Below, piece after piece: positions 47,144-59,552 of a stretch of 64,000 nt of DNA. How positions within the stretch are numbered: position 1 is the first letter of the stretch; the number at the start of each line of letters is the position of its first letter. Under the pieces are notes generated by a model. That model was not told the DNA's origin. It saw only the letters and a list, made by a program, of their open reading frames with translations, and did no database searches. The position numbers and the translations under genes were made by a program. Source of the DNA: Anisakis pegreffii (taxonomy: Eukaryota; Nematoda; Chromadorea; Rhabditida; Anisakidae); the NCBI GenBank assembly GCA_035041965.1, contig JAPYMA010000057.1, positions 62,001-126,000 on the forward strand, read 5' to 3'.

Positions 47144-48704
47144 CTTATTCTCATATCCAAACTTCAGAAATTTTAACTGAAATTAGATATTAATGTTCAC
47201 AGTGCTTGGATGCACTGATATCAACATATTGGATTCGAGTTTGTCAAAATGGTTGTATTTAATTTTCATATTAATTTCAATCCAACGTTACAGTTCTATT
47301 CAATTCAGTACAGGTTTAAGCCAAGAAACATTGTAAAAATTAACATTTTATAGCCGTTTCGTGATTCATACTTCCGTTATCTAACTCCTATTGTTTTCAA
47401 TATGTCAACGGCCGATTTGGAATGAATCAGTTAGTTGTAAACGTCTAATTAATTTTGTTACTCAATCAGCAATTACTTTATTAGTAATTACAGGTGATAT
47501 TAGTAATAACAGGAAGGCATAAACACGTAATGAGTTGTAATTGTTAATTCCATAAATAAACGAGTCGATTTTAATAAATCAATATTTTAGTTGTGTTGAA
47601 ACTTCCTATAAATGCTATTGATGGTGTGGTACTTTGATGAATGTCATCTTGTTCTCAGTCTTCGAAAAGTTACAGGTCACAGTCAAAACGCTGCAATTAT
47701 CGAGTCGTCCACCACTACTATACATTTATGAATGTTTCTAAGCTGCTGACGAAATCAACAAGAATTTTGAGCGCTGTGCTTGAGTAATACATCACCATTT
47801 ATTCCATTGCAAAAGATCTGATTATGTAGAAACATTGTGAATATGAAAGATGTGCAGAAATTGAGATGACACGATATATTTTGTGGACACGGAGAGTGTT
47901 CCCTTGTTAGAGTCCTTAGACTTTCCGTTCCGTTTGCGCAATGGTGTAAAAAGAGTGCCGAGCAATATCCGAAACGTAAAACCTTTAGTAAGCATCATCA
48001 ACAAAAACATCTGAAAATCAGTATCCATGTGAATCGAAAAAATAGGGAAATATCAGGAGAACTCTGATCATAACAAGCAATTTGTTTATTGTCTGTTGAA
48101 CAACGACCAAACGAACCACGTCGATCGCCGAAAATTTGAGGAAGTGGTGAAGAAGTTGGCAAAAGAGTAAATTTGAGGTTGTCAATGCATTTTGCTTTCT
48201 AACAATAAGAAAGGGATGATCTCCACTCATGCAGTAACGTGCGTGATTGACTTATGGAATAAGATAAATGAAGGATTTGTGTTTGATGACAATTACTCTA
48301 TTGAAGTGTGTTATTGCATCAATTGCCGTTTTTTTTTTCGTTGTAAAAGCCTATTCAGCCATTGATCGTAGCCCCACTGAATAGCTTTGTGCACAACGTT
48401 GATGAATATAAAGAACAAGACATTGTCATGCACACTCCACGAATGTTTTTCACCTCAGAAATGAGTTGAAATATATGCACGTATATTCATAATGCGACTA
48501 AACGAGACGACTCTAAATTGTGTTCATAAAAGAACGCGAATGAAACACTTCAACGCAATAAGCAATTCCGTTCGGTGATCATTTGCGGTGAATGGTGATT
48601 CTTTTGGGCTTTGTTTGACGCATATTTCATGAAAGTGACACTTATATGACATATTCTGAGCAGTACGATCCTCAGCAAAATTGCCATTCTCGAATAAGCA
48701 GCAA
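47144..48704. other. Non-coding stretch
   Basis: Open frames at 47822-48230 and 48524-48724 on the minus strand lack usable splice sites. No repeat is recognised. Confidence 0.4.
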
Positions 48705-50049
48705 TCAGCAACGGAACATCTCATCTTTTGATATTCTATTTATCCTCTTTTCTATCCATGCACGTATCCATTGAAAACATTGAATTATTTGTTTCATTTC
48801 GTTTTTCCTTTTGCATCGTCTATTCGCTTCAGTCTTTTGCATCAATTCAAATGTCAACTTTCGGAGGTTAACAGTTTCCCGCATATACATTTTTAGCTGA
48901 AGCCAGTGTAAATTCATCTCTTTTGAAATTCATTTCCACCACTCTCCTTTTCTCATTTGAAGTTCTCGTCGATCACCTTATTCATATTGCACGAAATAGA
49001 TTTTGATCCACTTGATCTAAATCAGTTGGCATTCGATTCTTCGATATTTCTTAGGAGGTTTTGAAGAATTTGCTTCAGAGAGATCGTTAGAAACTAGGAA
49101 CTATTGGAGGATGTTCTCGAATTTGCATGATTCCGATGTGTGCAGATAGCAGTGGAATTGAAAATAACCATTTTGAGTGCCAATTCAGACGAGTAACGAA
49201 TTCAGTGAGTGATATTCGAATGGAAGTTAAATGCCATCATCGAGACGTAATGATCACATTCGCAGATATGTGATAGATATATATGCTATAATGTTAAACC
49301 GCGAACAATCAGAAACACAACGTTGATACTGAAGCAATAAAATTTGAATTGAATCCTACTCGGTACATAAAAATAATGGCCAGCAGCCTTTTCACTCATA
49401 TGAATACATCCAATGAGAATCATTCTAGCTCGTCTAGTTCAGTTTTCCTTCTAATTCCTCTTCTTCATTTGTGACATTCAAATAACTCACGGAGTATTCC
49501 ATTATTTTGAAGACATCGAAATAGATTTTGAGCACTTCTGTCGATCCAGCTAACTGCTTCGCTTTTCTGCAAAGAAGCTGACTGATTGTAAAAACCGAAT
49601 CCATTGCTTCGATCATTGTCCGTTAGAAGAGCACGAAACTTGCTGTTGTTATGGAATTTCAATAAGCAGAATTAAGTTTTACAGAAAACCATTCATCTCT
49701 GTCGTTTTCGCATTCAACACCAGTTCTGTCGTTTTCGCATTATCACAAACAATATTTTGCTGTCCCTTAGCACTTTCACGCTGTGCCACGTTACTTACCA
49801 TATCAGGTCTGAATAAAAATATGTGTTTTCGCACGGTACTCTTAACAAAAACAATATGAGTGCACTTGATCTGTTGTCATTGAAGCGTGAGAATTGTGAG
49901 CCTCAACTCGTTGCTTTCATTTAAACGATTGCTTTTTAAAATTCTTGTTCTTCCGCGGTGATAGTTTCCATAGCACAGCGCTATGTGTACGTAATTCGAT
50001 AATGAGCAGAAGCAGATCGCGTTCCATACTCTCGTCCTCCACGCTTGAC
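48705..50049 (-). CDS. Unidentified minus-strand gene, three phase-matched 3' exons
   Basis: The exons in transcript order are 49927-50049, 49491-49642 and 48705-48919. Junctions are TC|C and C|AG and keep the frame; the middle exon leaves by a strong donor CTCC|GTGAGT. The partial product has about 163 residues: SVEDESMERDLLLLIIEL, LWKLSPRKNKNFKKQSKF, then LQKSEAVSWIDRSAQN, and finally a basic helical region KLTFELMQKTEANRRCKRK. The first exon faintly recalls a MADF-type DNA-binding domain (acidic start, LLxLIxEL, then a tryptophan and a basic stretch), but this is weak. The donor of the first exon (CAATC|GTTTAA) is poor. At least one upstream exon ending in phase 2 is missing. Confidence 0.55.
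49698..49741. repeat. Direct repeat of a 17-bp word
   Basis: TCTGTCGTTTTCGCATT occurs at 49698-49714 and 49725-49741, inside the presumed intron of the minus-strand gene. Confidence 0.9.
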
Positions 50050-50416
50050 CTGATAAGCCGATAGTAGGATGTTGTTATCGTCGTATCTTGCGTCCTATTT
50101 AGGTTTCTCATTTGGATTATTTATCCTCTGAAAGCGATTGATCACATAATCTTAATCGAACTAATCTGCTGCTGCTGCAAAAAAGAATTCCTTTCAAGCT
50201 TCTTATCATTCAGTTCACTTCAGAACAACAAACACGAAGCTTTGCATTCAGATCTGCATTAGAAATCCAGTAATCGATAATGCTACTTGCAGGAAACTGC
50301 GATCATTTCAATCTTTATCGCTGAATTCATCATCAACTTGTATCGCGATGTGGTTTTGTTTCTATTCAATATTTTCCATCTTTTGCATTGAACCTATTTT
50401 TTTCTTATTGAATAGA

Positions 50417-50825
50417 ACCCGTTGAGGCTCAGGTGAGACTCAACCCCATGCTCAATTTGAGATTCACGCAAGGCTCACGATCAGATTCTTCCGGGGCTTA
50501 GGCTGAGGTTTATCAAGAGCATGAACTGAACCTGGCAACGGGGCCTAAATTGGGGTTTCTACCCGGACATACGCTGGGGCATACTACAGGTCATAAATTA
50601 TAATCTTACCCTGATTATTTAATTATTCATCCTCTGAAAGCGATAACGGAAGAAGGGTGGGGGGCGTAATGGAGCTCAGGCTGAGGTTCACATCGGGCTG
50701 GGGCCAAGGATTACTCCAGTCTCAGACTGAGGATTGCCATGGTGCCTTGACTGAGGCTCACCCCGGAGCATAGGCCACTAGCTGTCGTTCGCTCAGGCTG
50801 AATCTGAGCCCAGCGCAGGGATTCA
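50417..50825. repeat. GC-rich degenerate minisatellite-like tract
   Basis: Variants of GGCTCAGGCTGAGGTTCAC and GGGGCTTAGGCTGAGG recur irregularly through two blocks (50417-50580 and 50655-50825). Base composition is far above the local average. The blocks are separated by an AT-rich spacer that ends in a near-copy of the DNA at 50116-50138. Confidence 0.75.
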
Positions 50826-51695
50826 TAAAAGTTTATGGTGACGCATACACCAGAATGTTTCCCCTTTTTTTCTTCTCGTTTCGGATTGTAATTTTGAATT
50901 TTGAAACGGATTCCGCCTAACTTTCACTTTGAAAACGAATTTGCATAATCTTCGAGTGAATTTAACGAAATTTCGAGTATTACAGTTCGAAACAATCCAA
51001 AATTGAGGAGAGGAAAAGATTCAATTTAATTGTGACTTCGAATTGACCCAAATTTCGAAATAATTCAAAACATTCTCGACAGGCTTGACGTGGATTCAAG
51101 GTGCAACGTGATAGACTATTGGAACGGCAAAAGCATTGAATTGCAATCAAATTGCGCTAGCCCATACCAAAATCGCGATGATTTGTTTTCTTATGTCAAG
51201 ACGGAATTCCTGTCATTTGTCTCTAGAAAATTATGAAATATGAGCGTTGTGCCCAATGTTGATGGTGACTGAACAAAAAAGTGGTTCATCCGGAATTCAA
51301 CCGAACCGATCTCGGAAATTCCAGACAGGTTTTTCCGAGTAGAAATCGAATTTTTCGTCAGAACACCTCAAAATTTACTTCTATCATTGCCCAAATCCAT
51401 TGGATCGAACAGTTTCCAAATTCCTCATTTACAGCTCATTGTCAGTGAATTCTACTTTCGCATTTGTAAATTCTGGTAGAAATCAAGAGTTCATTCGGCC
51501 ACCATCGGCATCAAATCGTGATTGTTAAAAGCATTTTGATTACTCTTGTTCGCCGTCGTTTGATATTGCAATCAAATCGCGATTTATTTGACAAGTTCAC
51601 GGCGGTAATGCGCAATGATAAAAGTTAGCCTACTTGGAGGGATTTACATAGTGGTGGTCGATGCAGATCATTACGTTGGTCAGTTAATTTTTAAT

Positions 51696-51851
51696 ATGTT
51701 TCTACGTGGCTATTCGATAACACTCAAATCTAGACGTTCTCCACTAGCCAACACTGCGGCTAGCCGAAGAAGCGATGAGAGTTCGACTGCTTTTGGGATT
51801 CCGTTTAATGCTACAAGTGGGATTTTCTTTCAAAACTTCAGCAGATTTTAA
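51696..51851 (+). CDS. Weak candidate coding stretch, unidentified
   Basis: From an ATG at 51696 a 51-codon frame has ordinary protein composition (LKSRRSPLANTAASRRSD, ESSTAFGIPFNATSG) and ends in TAA. No donor, acceptor or family is evident. Confidence 0.22.
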   Translation: MFLRGYSITLKSRRSPLANTAASRRSDESSTAFGIPFNATSGIFFQNFSRF

Positions 51852-53075
51852 ATTGCTATCTTTTTCGCTAATTTTTAATTTTGAGCATTACAATTTTCGA
51901 GCATATTCGAGACCGCAAAGGAATGATTAATATCTTTGTTATCGGAGAGCTGTTCGGTAGGGCTTGAGATGAGAACAGTTCTTCACAGGTTTGAAGCATC
52001 GTTCCGGATGCTCCATCAATAATTCACGACAGGGATACTAAGAATTACATGTCATCTTATGCTTGTTTTCGTGGGAAAGCAATTATGAGGAGGAAAGTAG
52101 CAGTGAATTAAAGCAGTTAGTATGACTGTCGTAATCAACAATCAATGTTGTTAAGAGATAATAATGAGATAATCAAATTCATTGCAATTTTGCAAACTCC
52201 TTATGCACTCACATCTCCTTCTCACAATTGATGAAATTATCAACTTTACCGATCACGTAAAAACACATAATCCATTACTTAAGATGTACATTACAAGAAA
52301 TCAATGCGTTTTCATCGATGATGGTCACTCGTAAGCGGCAACTCAACTTGCCGAGAAACAGATTTCAGTGTTTTTGCCAGTGCCCTCTTTGCTCTTACTT
52401 TAACCCTAAACTGAGTAATGGAATCAGTTGTTCAATCTGTCCGCTCACGATTGTTTCATACCGCCGAGTTATTTTCTTACAAAATAGTGTGGCATTCTCA
52501 TTTAAATCATACAAGTAATTTCAGATGGCAACAATGCATGCTAAGTACCAGTGTTCCTCCAGTCGTTGATATTTGAAAAAGCTGTTTTATATTCTTTAAA
52601 GCAGTGCATAAAATTTAATTCTATTACTTCTTATTTTATTCCTTAGCTTTTCCAAACTTTCTTTTGCTTCCTTCTGATGGTAAATTTGTCAGAGCTTGTG
52701 CCAAAACAGCTTCCCAGGCACAGGAACATCAGTTGACAAGGTCATCGTATTTCTTCATCATTATCAGCATCCAATTCGTTCTTTCATTCCACTGGAAGCG
52801 AAAGGATGATTCATATTGGTAATTTTGAAAGTGGTGTTCTTTTTTAGAGCACTGAACCGACATTCATTATAAGCGATCGCAATCATTTCGAATAGATCAT
52901 CATGCTCTTTCCAACATTACTGATTACATGTGAAATCACTCAGGATGAACAATTTTCAACGAAAGGATGTTATGCCATTATCCATATCAAAGACAATGTG
53001 AATCATGTACTCTTGCAATAGATGAACACCTGAGATGATCAGATTTACTTTTGTGATAACAGTTTCCGTTTGCAG

Positions 53076-53198
53076 GACGATCGGGAAGTGTTTTCCATAA
53101 AAAGGAAAAAGACACGAGACCAAGCCTAGATGCGCGGAAAGAAGACTCTAGCGAGGTACTCGAGACCATTGTCGAACTGCCAACACATCCCTCAAGGG
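53076..53198 (+). CDS. Candidate internal exon, unidentified
   Basis: A strong acceptor (GTTTCCGTTTGCAG) opens a hydrophilic frame: RSGSVFHKKEKDTRPSLD, ARKEDSSEVLETIVELPTH. The other frames close early. Possible donors are GAG|GTACTC (end 53155, phase 0) and AAGGG|GTTTGC (end 53198, phase 1). With the first donor it would join in frame to the candidate exon at 54251. No family is recognised. Confidence 0.5.
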
Positions 53199-54250
53199 GT
53201 TTGCTTTCCTTGTTCTGTCATCATTTTTTAAATCAAAATAGTACTGAAGTTAATTTTTTATCTTATCTTTTATTCTCACTGTTTCAGTTGTTACCACTTT
53301 TATCATTATTATTAATATCATCATTGCCATTAATATCGTTCTTGTTATATTTATTGTGATTATGTTATAATACTTTGTATGCATCACTATCAACATCACA
53401 AATTAAATTATCATTGATAATAATACACTGCGATTAGCTTTTCTATTCGATTCATCCAACATATTGCATTAGATATTTTTTACTCGTCTATCATTGTTAT
53501 TTCTTCAACGTAATGGGTAATATTATAACTCGAGAATCGTGTTCATTCGAAAACACAAGAAACCAATCGATTTTAAGTTTGATTTGTCAGCTTAATGATC
53601 TTCGTATTCTTCTTTGAACAACTGTAATACGTTACATGACTGACAGTTCACTGGTGGCCAAGCAGATATTATTTTGATAAGTTACAGTTTCGATAACAAA
53701 ACGAAACGATGAACACCGTCGAATTGATTCCCAAAAACAATTACGTACTTCAAAAAAGAAACGATACGGATCCTCACTCGACTTTCCAAGCGCTGTTATC
53801 GAGGTGAATCTTATCGATGATTCCTTGTCATTTCATGCTCAGGTTTTCTTACTTCCTTTTTTAAAAGTCGCTTCGCTAAGCATTAAATTAATCAACTAAC
53901 TGAACGTAATGATAAAGCTACATAACCACAACTTTACCAATCCTCTCATCTAACAACATCTTGCTATCTTCGAGATGCACACAACTTTCTGTCTACTCCA
54001 GATTCCTTCTCATGACTCAGAAATTTTTTCATTAATAATTTGAAGCAGTATTATAAGTAGCTCCACTGCACGCATTCCTTTTCATTATCTCCTGATTCAA
54101 CTGTTTCAATGTCATCATAATCAAAGCACTCATCACATTAACTCCTTGAGCATAAAAATGCGCCTTAATAAACCCTCGTAGAGGATCGGTAACGTGAATG
54201 AAGTCATTTATGGTTTAATTTATCAAGATGATGTGCGAAATAAATTGCAG
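53199..54250. other. Non-coding, ATT-rich stretch
   Basis: About 53290-53430 is a low-complexity tract of ATTATTAATATCATC-like words. No exon is supported. Confidence 0.5.
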
Positions 54251-54746
54251 ATGGCCAGAAGGGCTAGTTCAACGAAACAAAGCAAAAGAACCGAAACTGG
54301 AGTGCGCCAACCGTCAGCAGTTGAGGAAGTACCGTCATCCAGTGAGCTGTCATCATCGGTTGTTGCCAGTGAATGTGCTGCGAACGAAGTACGTTTCGAA
54401 AGTCCACAACGCAGAAGGTGCGTATCGTTTCTATGAGTATCGCAACTGTACTGGCCACTTAAAACATTTCTTGTGGTTCTTCGTGAACGCGGAGCATTCT
54501 CTCTCTTCTATCAATCAGAATTCGGTGTCATTAACCTATCCGATCAGTTCCTTCCCGTACACTTCTTTCTTCCATTGTCATTTCCTGTCTCTCCAAAAAA
54601 TCTCCAAAAATTTCGTATCAATGACGAAAAGGTTTGCAAGGGTTATTGTTCACCATGCTCGTCATGAAATGCTATTTGTTTGGATTACGAATCCTACTGA
54701 GTGGGCGCTCAAGGGAAAAAGCTCTTGTAGGTTGAAAGATGATTAA
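54228..54746 (+). CDS. Longest open frame of the window, 172 codons, competing with neighbouring frames
   Basis: This frame shares DNA with the splice-bounded candidate at 54251-54417 and with another frame open at 54437-54667. Its product has mixed composition (KVHNAEGAYRFYEYRN) and several histidines and cysteines, without a recognised domain. At this length chance is unlikely but possible where three frames are all open because local G+C is higher. Confidence 0.25.
   Translation: MMCEINCRWPEGLVQRNKAKEPKLECANRQQLRKYRHPVSCHHRLLPVNVLRTKYVSKVHNAEGAYRFYEYRNCTGHLKHFLWFFVNAEHSLSSINQNSVSLTYPISSFPYTSFFHCHFLSLQKISKNFVSMTKRFARVIVHHARHEMLFVWITNPTEWALKGKSSCRLKDD
54251..54417 (+). CDS. Candidate first or internal exon, unidentified
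   Basis: An AAATTGCAG acceptor is followed directly by ATG and a 55-codon frame (MARRASSTKQSKRTETGVRQ, a serine run, then NEVRFESPQRR) to a good donor AGAAG|GTGCGT. This fits a start codon exposed by splicing. However, a second frame is open from 54228 to 54746 (172 codons), and a third is open over 54437-54667; so the true frame is not settled. Next-exon phase would be 2. Confidence 0.4.
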
Positions 54747-54834
54747 GCATTTCCAAGCTTGAAATGCAGATGAAACGAAAAATTTCTTGACGAATGCCTC
54801 GAATGGTTGTGTACTCCCACAGGTTGATGGGTTG

Positions 54835-55070
54835 TTGATGAAAAGATTGGGTCGGAGACCCCCAAGGGTAGGGTTCGTTTGATACCTGACCTTGGGGTTC
54901 CCGAGGCTTCTAGGGAAGGACCGAGATCATTCGAGACTCGGAGACTCTCGAGCAATTAAGAGGTTTCAACGGTTCGACCCTACTCCTTTCTGCTCTCGGC
55001 TGCCCTGGCCTCAGCGGCATCCGAATCCGATTTTGCCCTCGAACCAACTCTAATTCTGACGATAAACCTT
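54835..55070. repeat. GC-rich decayed repeat
   Basis: Repeated GGGTCGGAGACC, TCGAGACTCGGAGACTC and TAGGGTTCG/CGACCCTA words give partial inverted repeats. The general pattern recalls decayed hAT-type DNA, but the 8-bp flanks of the TAGGG/CCCTA pair (54872 and about 54983) do not match. Confidence 0.45.
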
Positions 55071-55274
55071 GAATGGTTAGGCTTTTTGCATAGATAGTTG
55101 ATTGTGTTCGGTTTTGAGTGATTCGAACAATATTTTCAAATTTGAAGCTTGCTATCTCTCATAGATACCAAGGGAATTTATGAGGAAATCAAACAAAACG
55201 GGGTGAGCTGTGAAGATGATATCGCACAGACCTTGTGCAGGCCAATTGAAAGCCAGTTAAGATAATTTGTTGAT

Positions 55275-55460
55275 ATCTACTTTTGAAGGAAACACTTTTG
55301 AATGTCTTACAATCAACAAAAAGGTCTTACGATCGCAAACCAACTGCATCACGAAATGCACTAATAATATCAGTGTCAATGCACTCATGAAAACTTACAG
55401 AGAGCGCTTCGAGAAACTGTGTAAATATTGCGGCAAAACCGAGTGCATAATAGTGATGGT
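55275..55460 (+). CDS. Candidate exon, unidentified
   Basis: Within a 141-codon open frame (55267-55692) the first part is protein-like and cysteine-bearing: RSQTNCITKCTNNISVN and then RERFEKLCKYCGKTEC. A possible acceptor TTTTGAAG precedes it and several GT donors follow. The latter half of the frame is less convincing. Boundaries are approximate. Confidence 0.3.
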
Positions 55461-55743
55461 AACTGAACAAACATTTATTTGGGTTGTAATCCGACGGAAT
55501 CAATTTCCGCAGTTTAGAACTCCGTTACTTGTCGGAAAATCAAACACTCCAAACCAGAAATTCAGTTGGCTACCATTTCACTACACACAACTGAATTCAT
55601 TCCTACAAAACATTGCACATATCTTCTATGTAGCTGATTGTGAGTGTTTTTGGAAAGCTGCATTACTGTCCAAAATCGGTTGCGAACTATAATATTATTC
55701 CATCAAGACCAAAATTTGGTCCTGAAATTGTTTTTGTGTTCAG

Positions 55744-55876
55744 AGAGGCAGAGCACTACTAAACATCGGCAGTATTTAGAGATACCTGGATATTTACATT
55801 TCAGTTTTGACTTTTACCAAGAAGGAGCGCCGGAAAAGAGTCAACGAGTTGTGAGCGAGCCAACTAAGAGCTTGAG
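55744..55876 (+). CDS. Candidate internal exon, unidentified
   Basis: A TTTTTGTGTTCAG acceptor and a TTGAG|GTATGC donor bound a frame closed in the other two phases: ERQSTTKHRQYLEIPGY, FDFYQEGAPEKSQRVVSEP. It needs phase 1 before and gives phase 2 after. It may belong with the candidates at 53076, 54251 and 55275, but their phases cannot all be reconciled. Confidence 0.4.
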
Positions 55877-58800
55877 GTATGCAGTGGGTTTAACGTCTAC
55901 CCAATTCATTTTCAGTTAGCAATGTGAAGGTGCTTCATATGCATGTGCTATATGCCAACCGCGAATGCATGTGCTATTGATGTTGCGAAATACTTACTAC
56001 TTCGTCAGATGTGCGTAGTTATTGTTGGTGAATATTGTAATGCTGCTCATTAATACATGCTGGATCTCTATGAGCGATTTTGATTTCCTCACCAGATATA
56101 GCCATTTTCTCAGATCTATCACACTTCTATAGTGCAGTGGCGCTCATTCATGCAAATTGATCACTATAGGAGCAATAGTCGATGCATACGTTCATATAGC
56201 AACAGGCGGATTGCGATCTTCGAGCTGACCGTCTTCTCAGCTTTGCCCAGAAACGTTTGAATTTCTTTTCACCAATCCATCCAGCAGAACTTCTAGATTC
56301 AGAATATTAAAAATTTTACTCAGTAATTCTACTTTCTTGAGGAGATATAGCAATTTTCTTAGTAGTATCATGGGTGTCACATTCAAGGCTACCGTATGCT
56401 CAAGTTTGCCCACTAACATATGAATTTTTTTGCATCATTCGATCCGGAATAAGAAGATGGTCTGATTTCGGTGTTGTTCATGAATGTTGCGGTGAGCCAT
56501 TGCCCTCATTGCTGGTCCCCTTGTAGAAGTGGAACACACATCCTGATGATACCATCGCTGTGTTCATTTCTAAACTTACGGTCGCCTTTGAAATACAACA
56601 CGAAATTTGAGTGGATCATTTCACTTCCCAGAATTTCATTTTAACTGGACTTTATTCAGTTCTATTTCATCAAGATACTTTATTACCTTATTAGTAGTTC
56701 AGACCGGAATAAAACTGCCAACATTTGCAGTTAAGTTCAACATTTGTTTGGCTTCATACTTATTAACAAAATTTTTGCACAATTTATGTGATTCTCTACC
56801 TTGTTACCTTGAACAGCTGAAACGAACTTGCACGTGATTAAGTGCATTCGAGCTTGCAGCAGTTGTACGATGGAAGAACTTAGTCGAAAAAACTTCTCCT
56901 TACAAGTGCACGTGGTTTCATGAACTTGCTACCTCAAGCATTCCATTTTTTCCAGTTCTACCTTTCGTTCCGTCGCCTCAAGCATTTTTCTTTTTTTCTT
57001 CCATCGAAATTTCATTTCATTCCGGTGGAAGATGATTGGTCGTGCTTAGTGGGCAATGACTAGAGAATACTGCAGTATTCGCTTCATTTGATAATTCCTG
57101 CATGAATCTGAATTTGAGCTGCAGTCATGCGGGCGTATTTAGTTTCAATGCGCAACAACAGTAACGTGTTACAGTAGAGTCCCCACGCAGTTTATGGTGC
57201 CATAAAATCAGATCATATTCTCCACGTAACTTGATTCAGGCGAAACGCAATCGTTTGAAAGTTCAACGTAGTCGATATCACTTCAACATATAATTGAAAG
57301 ATTGAGTTTCATTTGTATTCTGAAAAGAGAAATGCGCTGAGGAGGATGTGCCATAATAATTTTTCATTTGGTCGTTCAGTAGAGCATAAAAGATTGCGGT
57401 TATTTGCGAGCAATGATTGATAGGTTATATTATGCCAGTGATTGAGCTTTTGAGCTTTTTTTTCAAACATTCGTATGGAAGACTCTAAAAGCGAACACAA
57501 CCCCTAATACCAGCGTTATAATAGGTGCAGTGGGTTATACTTATGTGTTATTGAAACTTGAAATAAAAGTCAAATGTCAAATTGGTCCACATGATTACAG
57601 GAATTGTGTTTCAAGTGACAGCTACACATATCTGTATTGTTATACCAAAAAATAAATGTCAATTCGGAATTTTCGATTTTTAAAATCGAAAATATTACTG
57701 ACTATTACTGACTCAATATTACTGACTTCCCGATGCAGTCATCGTCGCATTTTTATTTGCGTTCACAATTTTAATGATCCATATATGAATCGTGTGAGGA
57801 TTTCTAGATCAATCGCAGATGAGACGATCGATTTTGGAGTATTTCAGAAAATGGTCAGTTTGGAGTAATTAGTCAATGATCTGTTTGGATTTCCAGTTTC
57901 AGCGTCTAATTTGGTTTTGATTTACTCAAAGCGAAATTTGTTAGTATGCGACTGTAACGAATATCAGATCTGATTTTAAAAATTAGCAGTCATTTTATCA
58001 GTTATATTCACTTTTCTCATTCACACAATCACGATAATTCATTTTTTCCGATAAAGTACATTTTTAAGATCCATGCACTACTTCATACCCAACATTTCTT
58101 GAGGTTCAATTGCACGTTTAGATTTCTTGTGAGCTGCTTCACAAGTACACACATTAACTGCGTTTTTATTGATTGATCTTCCGTTACCGATATATGAGCA
58201 TCTTTAATAGTCCGGTGGTTGGCTTATGGGCACTTTTTTGTAATAAAATCGCAAATTAGTTTCGTTAATAATATTAGAAGCCTTCAATCGCAATACTTTA
58301 AAAATGCGTTCGCTACAATACAAGTTAGTACTTTATCTTTCTAATACCGCATGAAGAAATCTTCTTTCTTGTCTATAATGGCCATAAATAGGATTGAATT
58401 GCAAAATGGATTAACTCAAAGAAAAATGATCTCTTCTTGTCTAATGCTGCAAGTATCATTTGCTGTGGCTGTACTCTGTTATGAAAAATTTCGTCTCGTT
58501 TCATTGAGTCATAACGAATAAAGGATGAAGCATTTGAGAGGAAAATGAGATTGTTGTTAGATGTCACGTATTATCGATGTCTACATCATTGTATTGCATG
58601 ACGTATTTGTGAGCGAATGAGTGAATGGTCAAATGAAAATTGAGTGTAGTGGTGTGCTGAGGAGATTCGAGGTTAGGCAGAGATTTTGTGTCGATTAAGT
58701 TTAATGAAACCTCGATATTCGAGTTTTTCTCATGCATTCATTCCTTCATCAACAAGTATTTTCCATTTGAGGAGCACAATCGATCAAATTCATTATTTTC

Positions 58801-59154
58801 ACTGGCACGGTGATGCGTCAGTGATATCAATTTACATATCGCCAGAGTTCCGTCTTTTGCCGACTCATTTAGTCGGAATAAGTACTGTGGCATTCATAGC
58901 ACTATGTGCTTTTTTCATAGTCTTCGAGCGTTATTTATGCATATAACTTACAATTAGTCAAATTGAATAGTTAGTTTTGTTTGATAGACAACTCGTAAGG
59001 AACTTGTCATGGCTGCTGTCAGTTCCTCATGTTGTTATAGATCCATCTTATGTTATAGATCCAACGAACTGCTATGCTATTCATTGTTCACTGAATATTT
59101 GTTATGGTCACAATGATAAGACGAAAGCGTTTCGATTTGCAATCGCTCTTCCAG
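55877..59154. other. Mostly non-coding stretch with a small palindrome
   Basis: Frames at 56607-56837, 57309-57500 and 57656-57868 have no usable splice sites. A palindrome and tandem words at 57669-57726 are listed separately. Confidence 0.4.
57669..57726. repeat. Palindrome followed by three TATTACTGACT units
   Basis: ATTTTCGATTTT (57669-57680) and AAAATCGAAAAT (57682-57693) are exact reverse complements one base apart. They are followed at once by three near-identical copies of TATTACTGACT. Confidence 0.85.
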
Positions 59155-59237
59155 ACATGACACTCAAATTCATATCGATCGCACAATTAATTGCTGCTGC
59201 TAATGCTGATGATAATGATGATGAAGAGGATGACTGA
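59155..59237 (+). CDS. Candidate terminal exon with acidic C-terminus
   Basis: A strong acceptor (AATCGCTCTTCCAG) precedes a 27-codon frame ending in TGA: MTLKFISIAQLIAAANADDN then DDEEDD. The frame is open upstream to 58977, so the left edge is uncertain. An acidic tail of this kind is common in nuclear proteins, but no family is recognised. Confidence 0.35.
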
Positions 59238-59552
59238 AAGGAATCCCCACTAACGCATTTCGCTCATACAAATTTTCTTTTACAGTTCGCTCACATTCAG
59301 CTCTTTTGCTACCGTCACTCCCTCGATCAATACCTTCATATTGACTGTTTTAATCTATACCTTATAAATGATCTCTGAAGATCTTATCCACTCTTAAAAG
59401 CTTGCATTAATCGCTGATATTTGCTGAACAACAATCCGATAATATTTGAAAATTTCGCTTGACAAAACATTTGGAAGTAATCACGCAAAAATAATCACGA
59501 TTGATTTTATTCAACTCGTTTTCTGGAAACTGCTGATGAACATTGATACTGA

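Larger units (their letters stand above)
50050..53075. other. Mainly repetitive and non-coding stretch
   Basis: This includes the GC-rich tract at 50417-50825 and an AT-rich part (50870-51600) with many TTCGAA-like words. A possible exon-like frame lies at 51696-51851. No gene is otherwise supported. Confidence 0.4.

Noticed and set aside
54960..54990. GGTTCGACCCTA resembling a tRNA T-arm
   Set aside because: The bases either side of the loop do not pair into a five-base stem and no anticodon or D-arm is present upstream; it is part of a GC-rich repeat.
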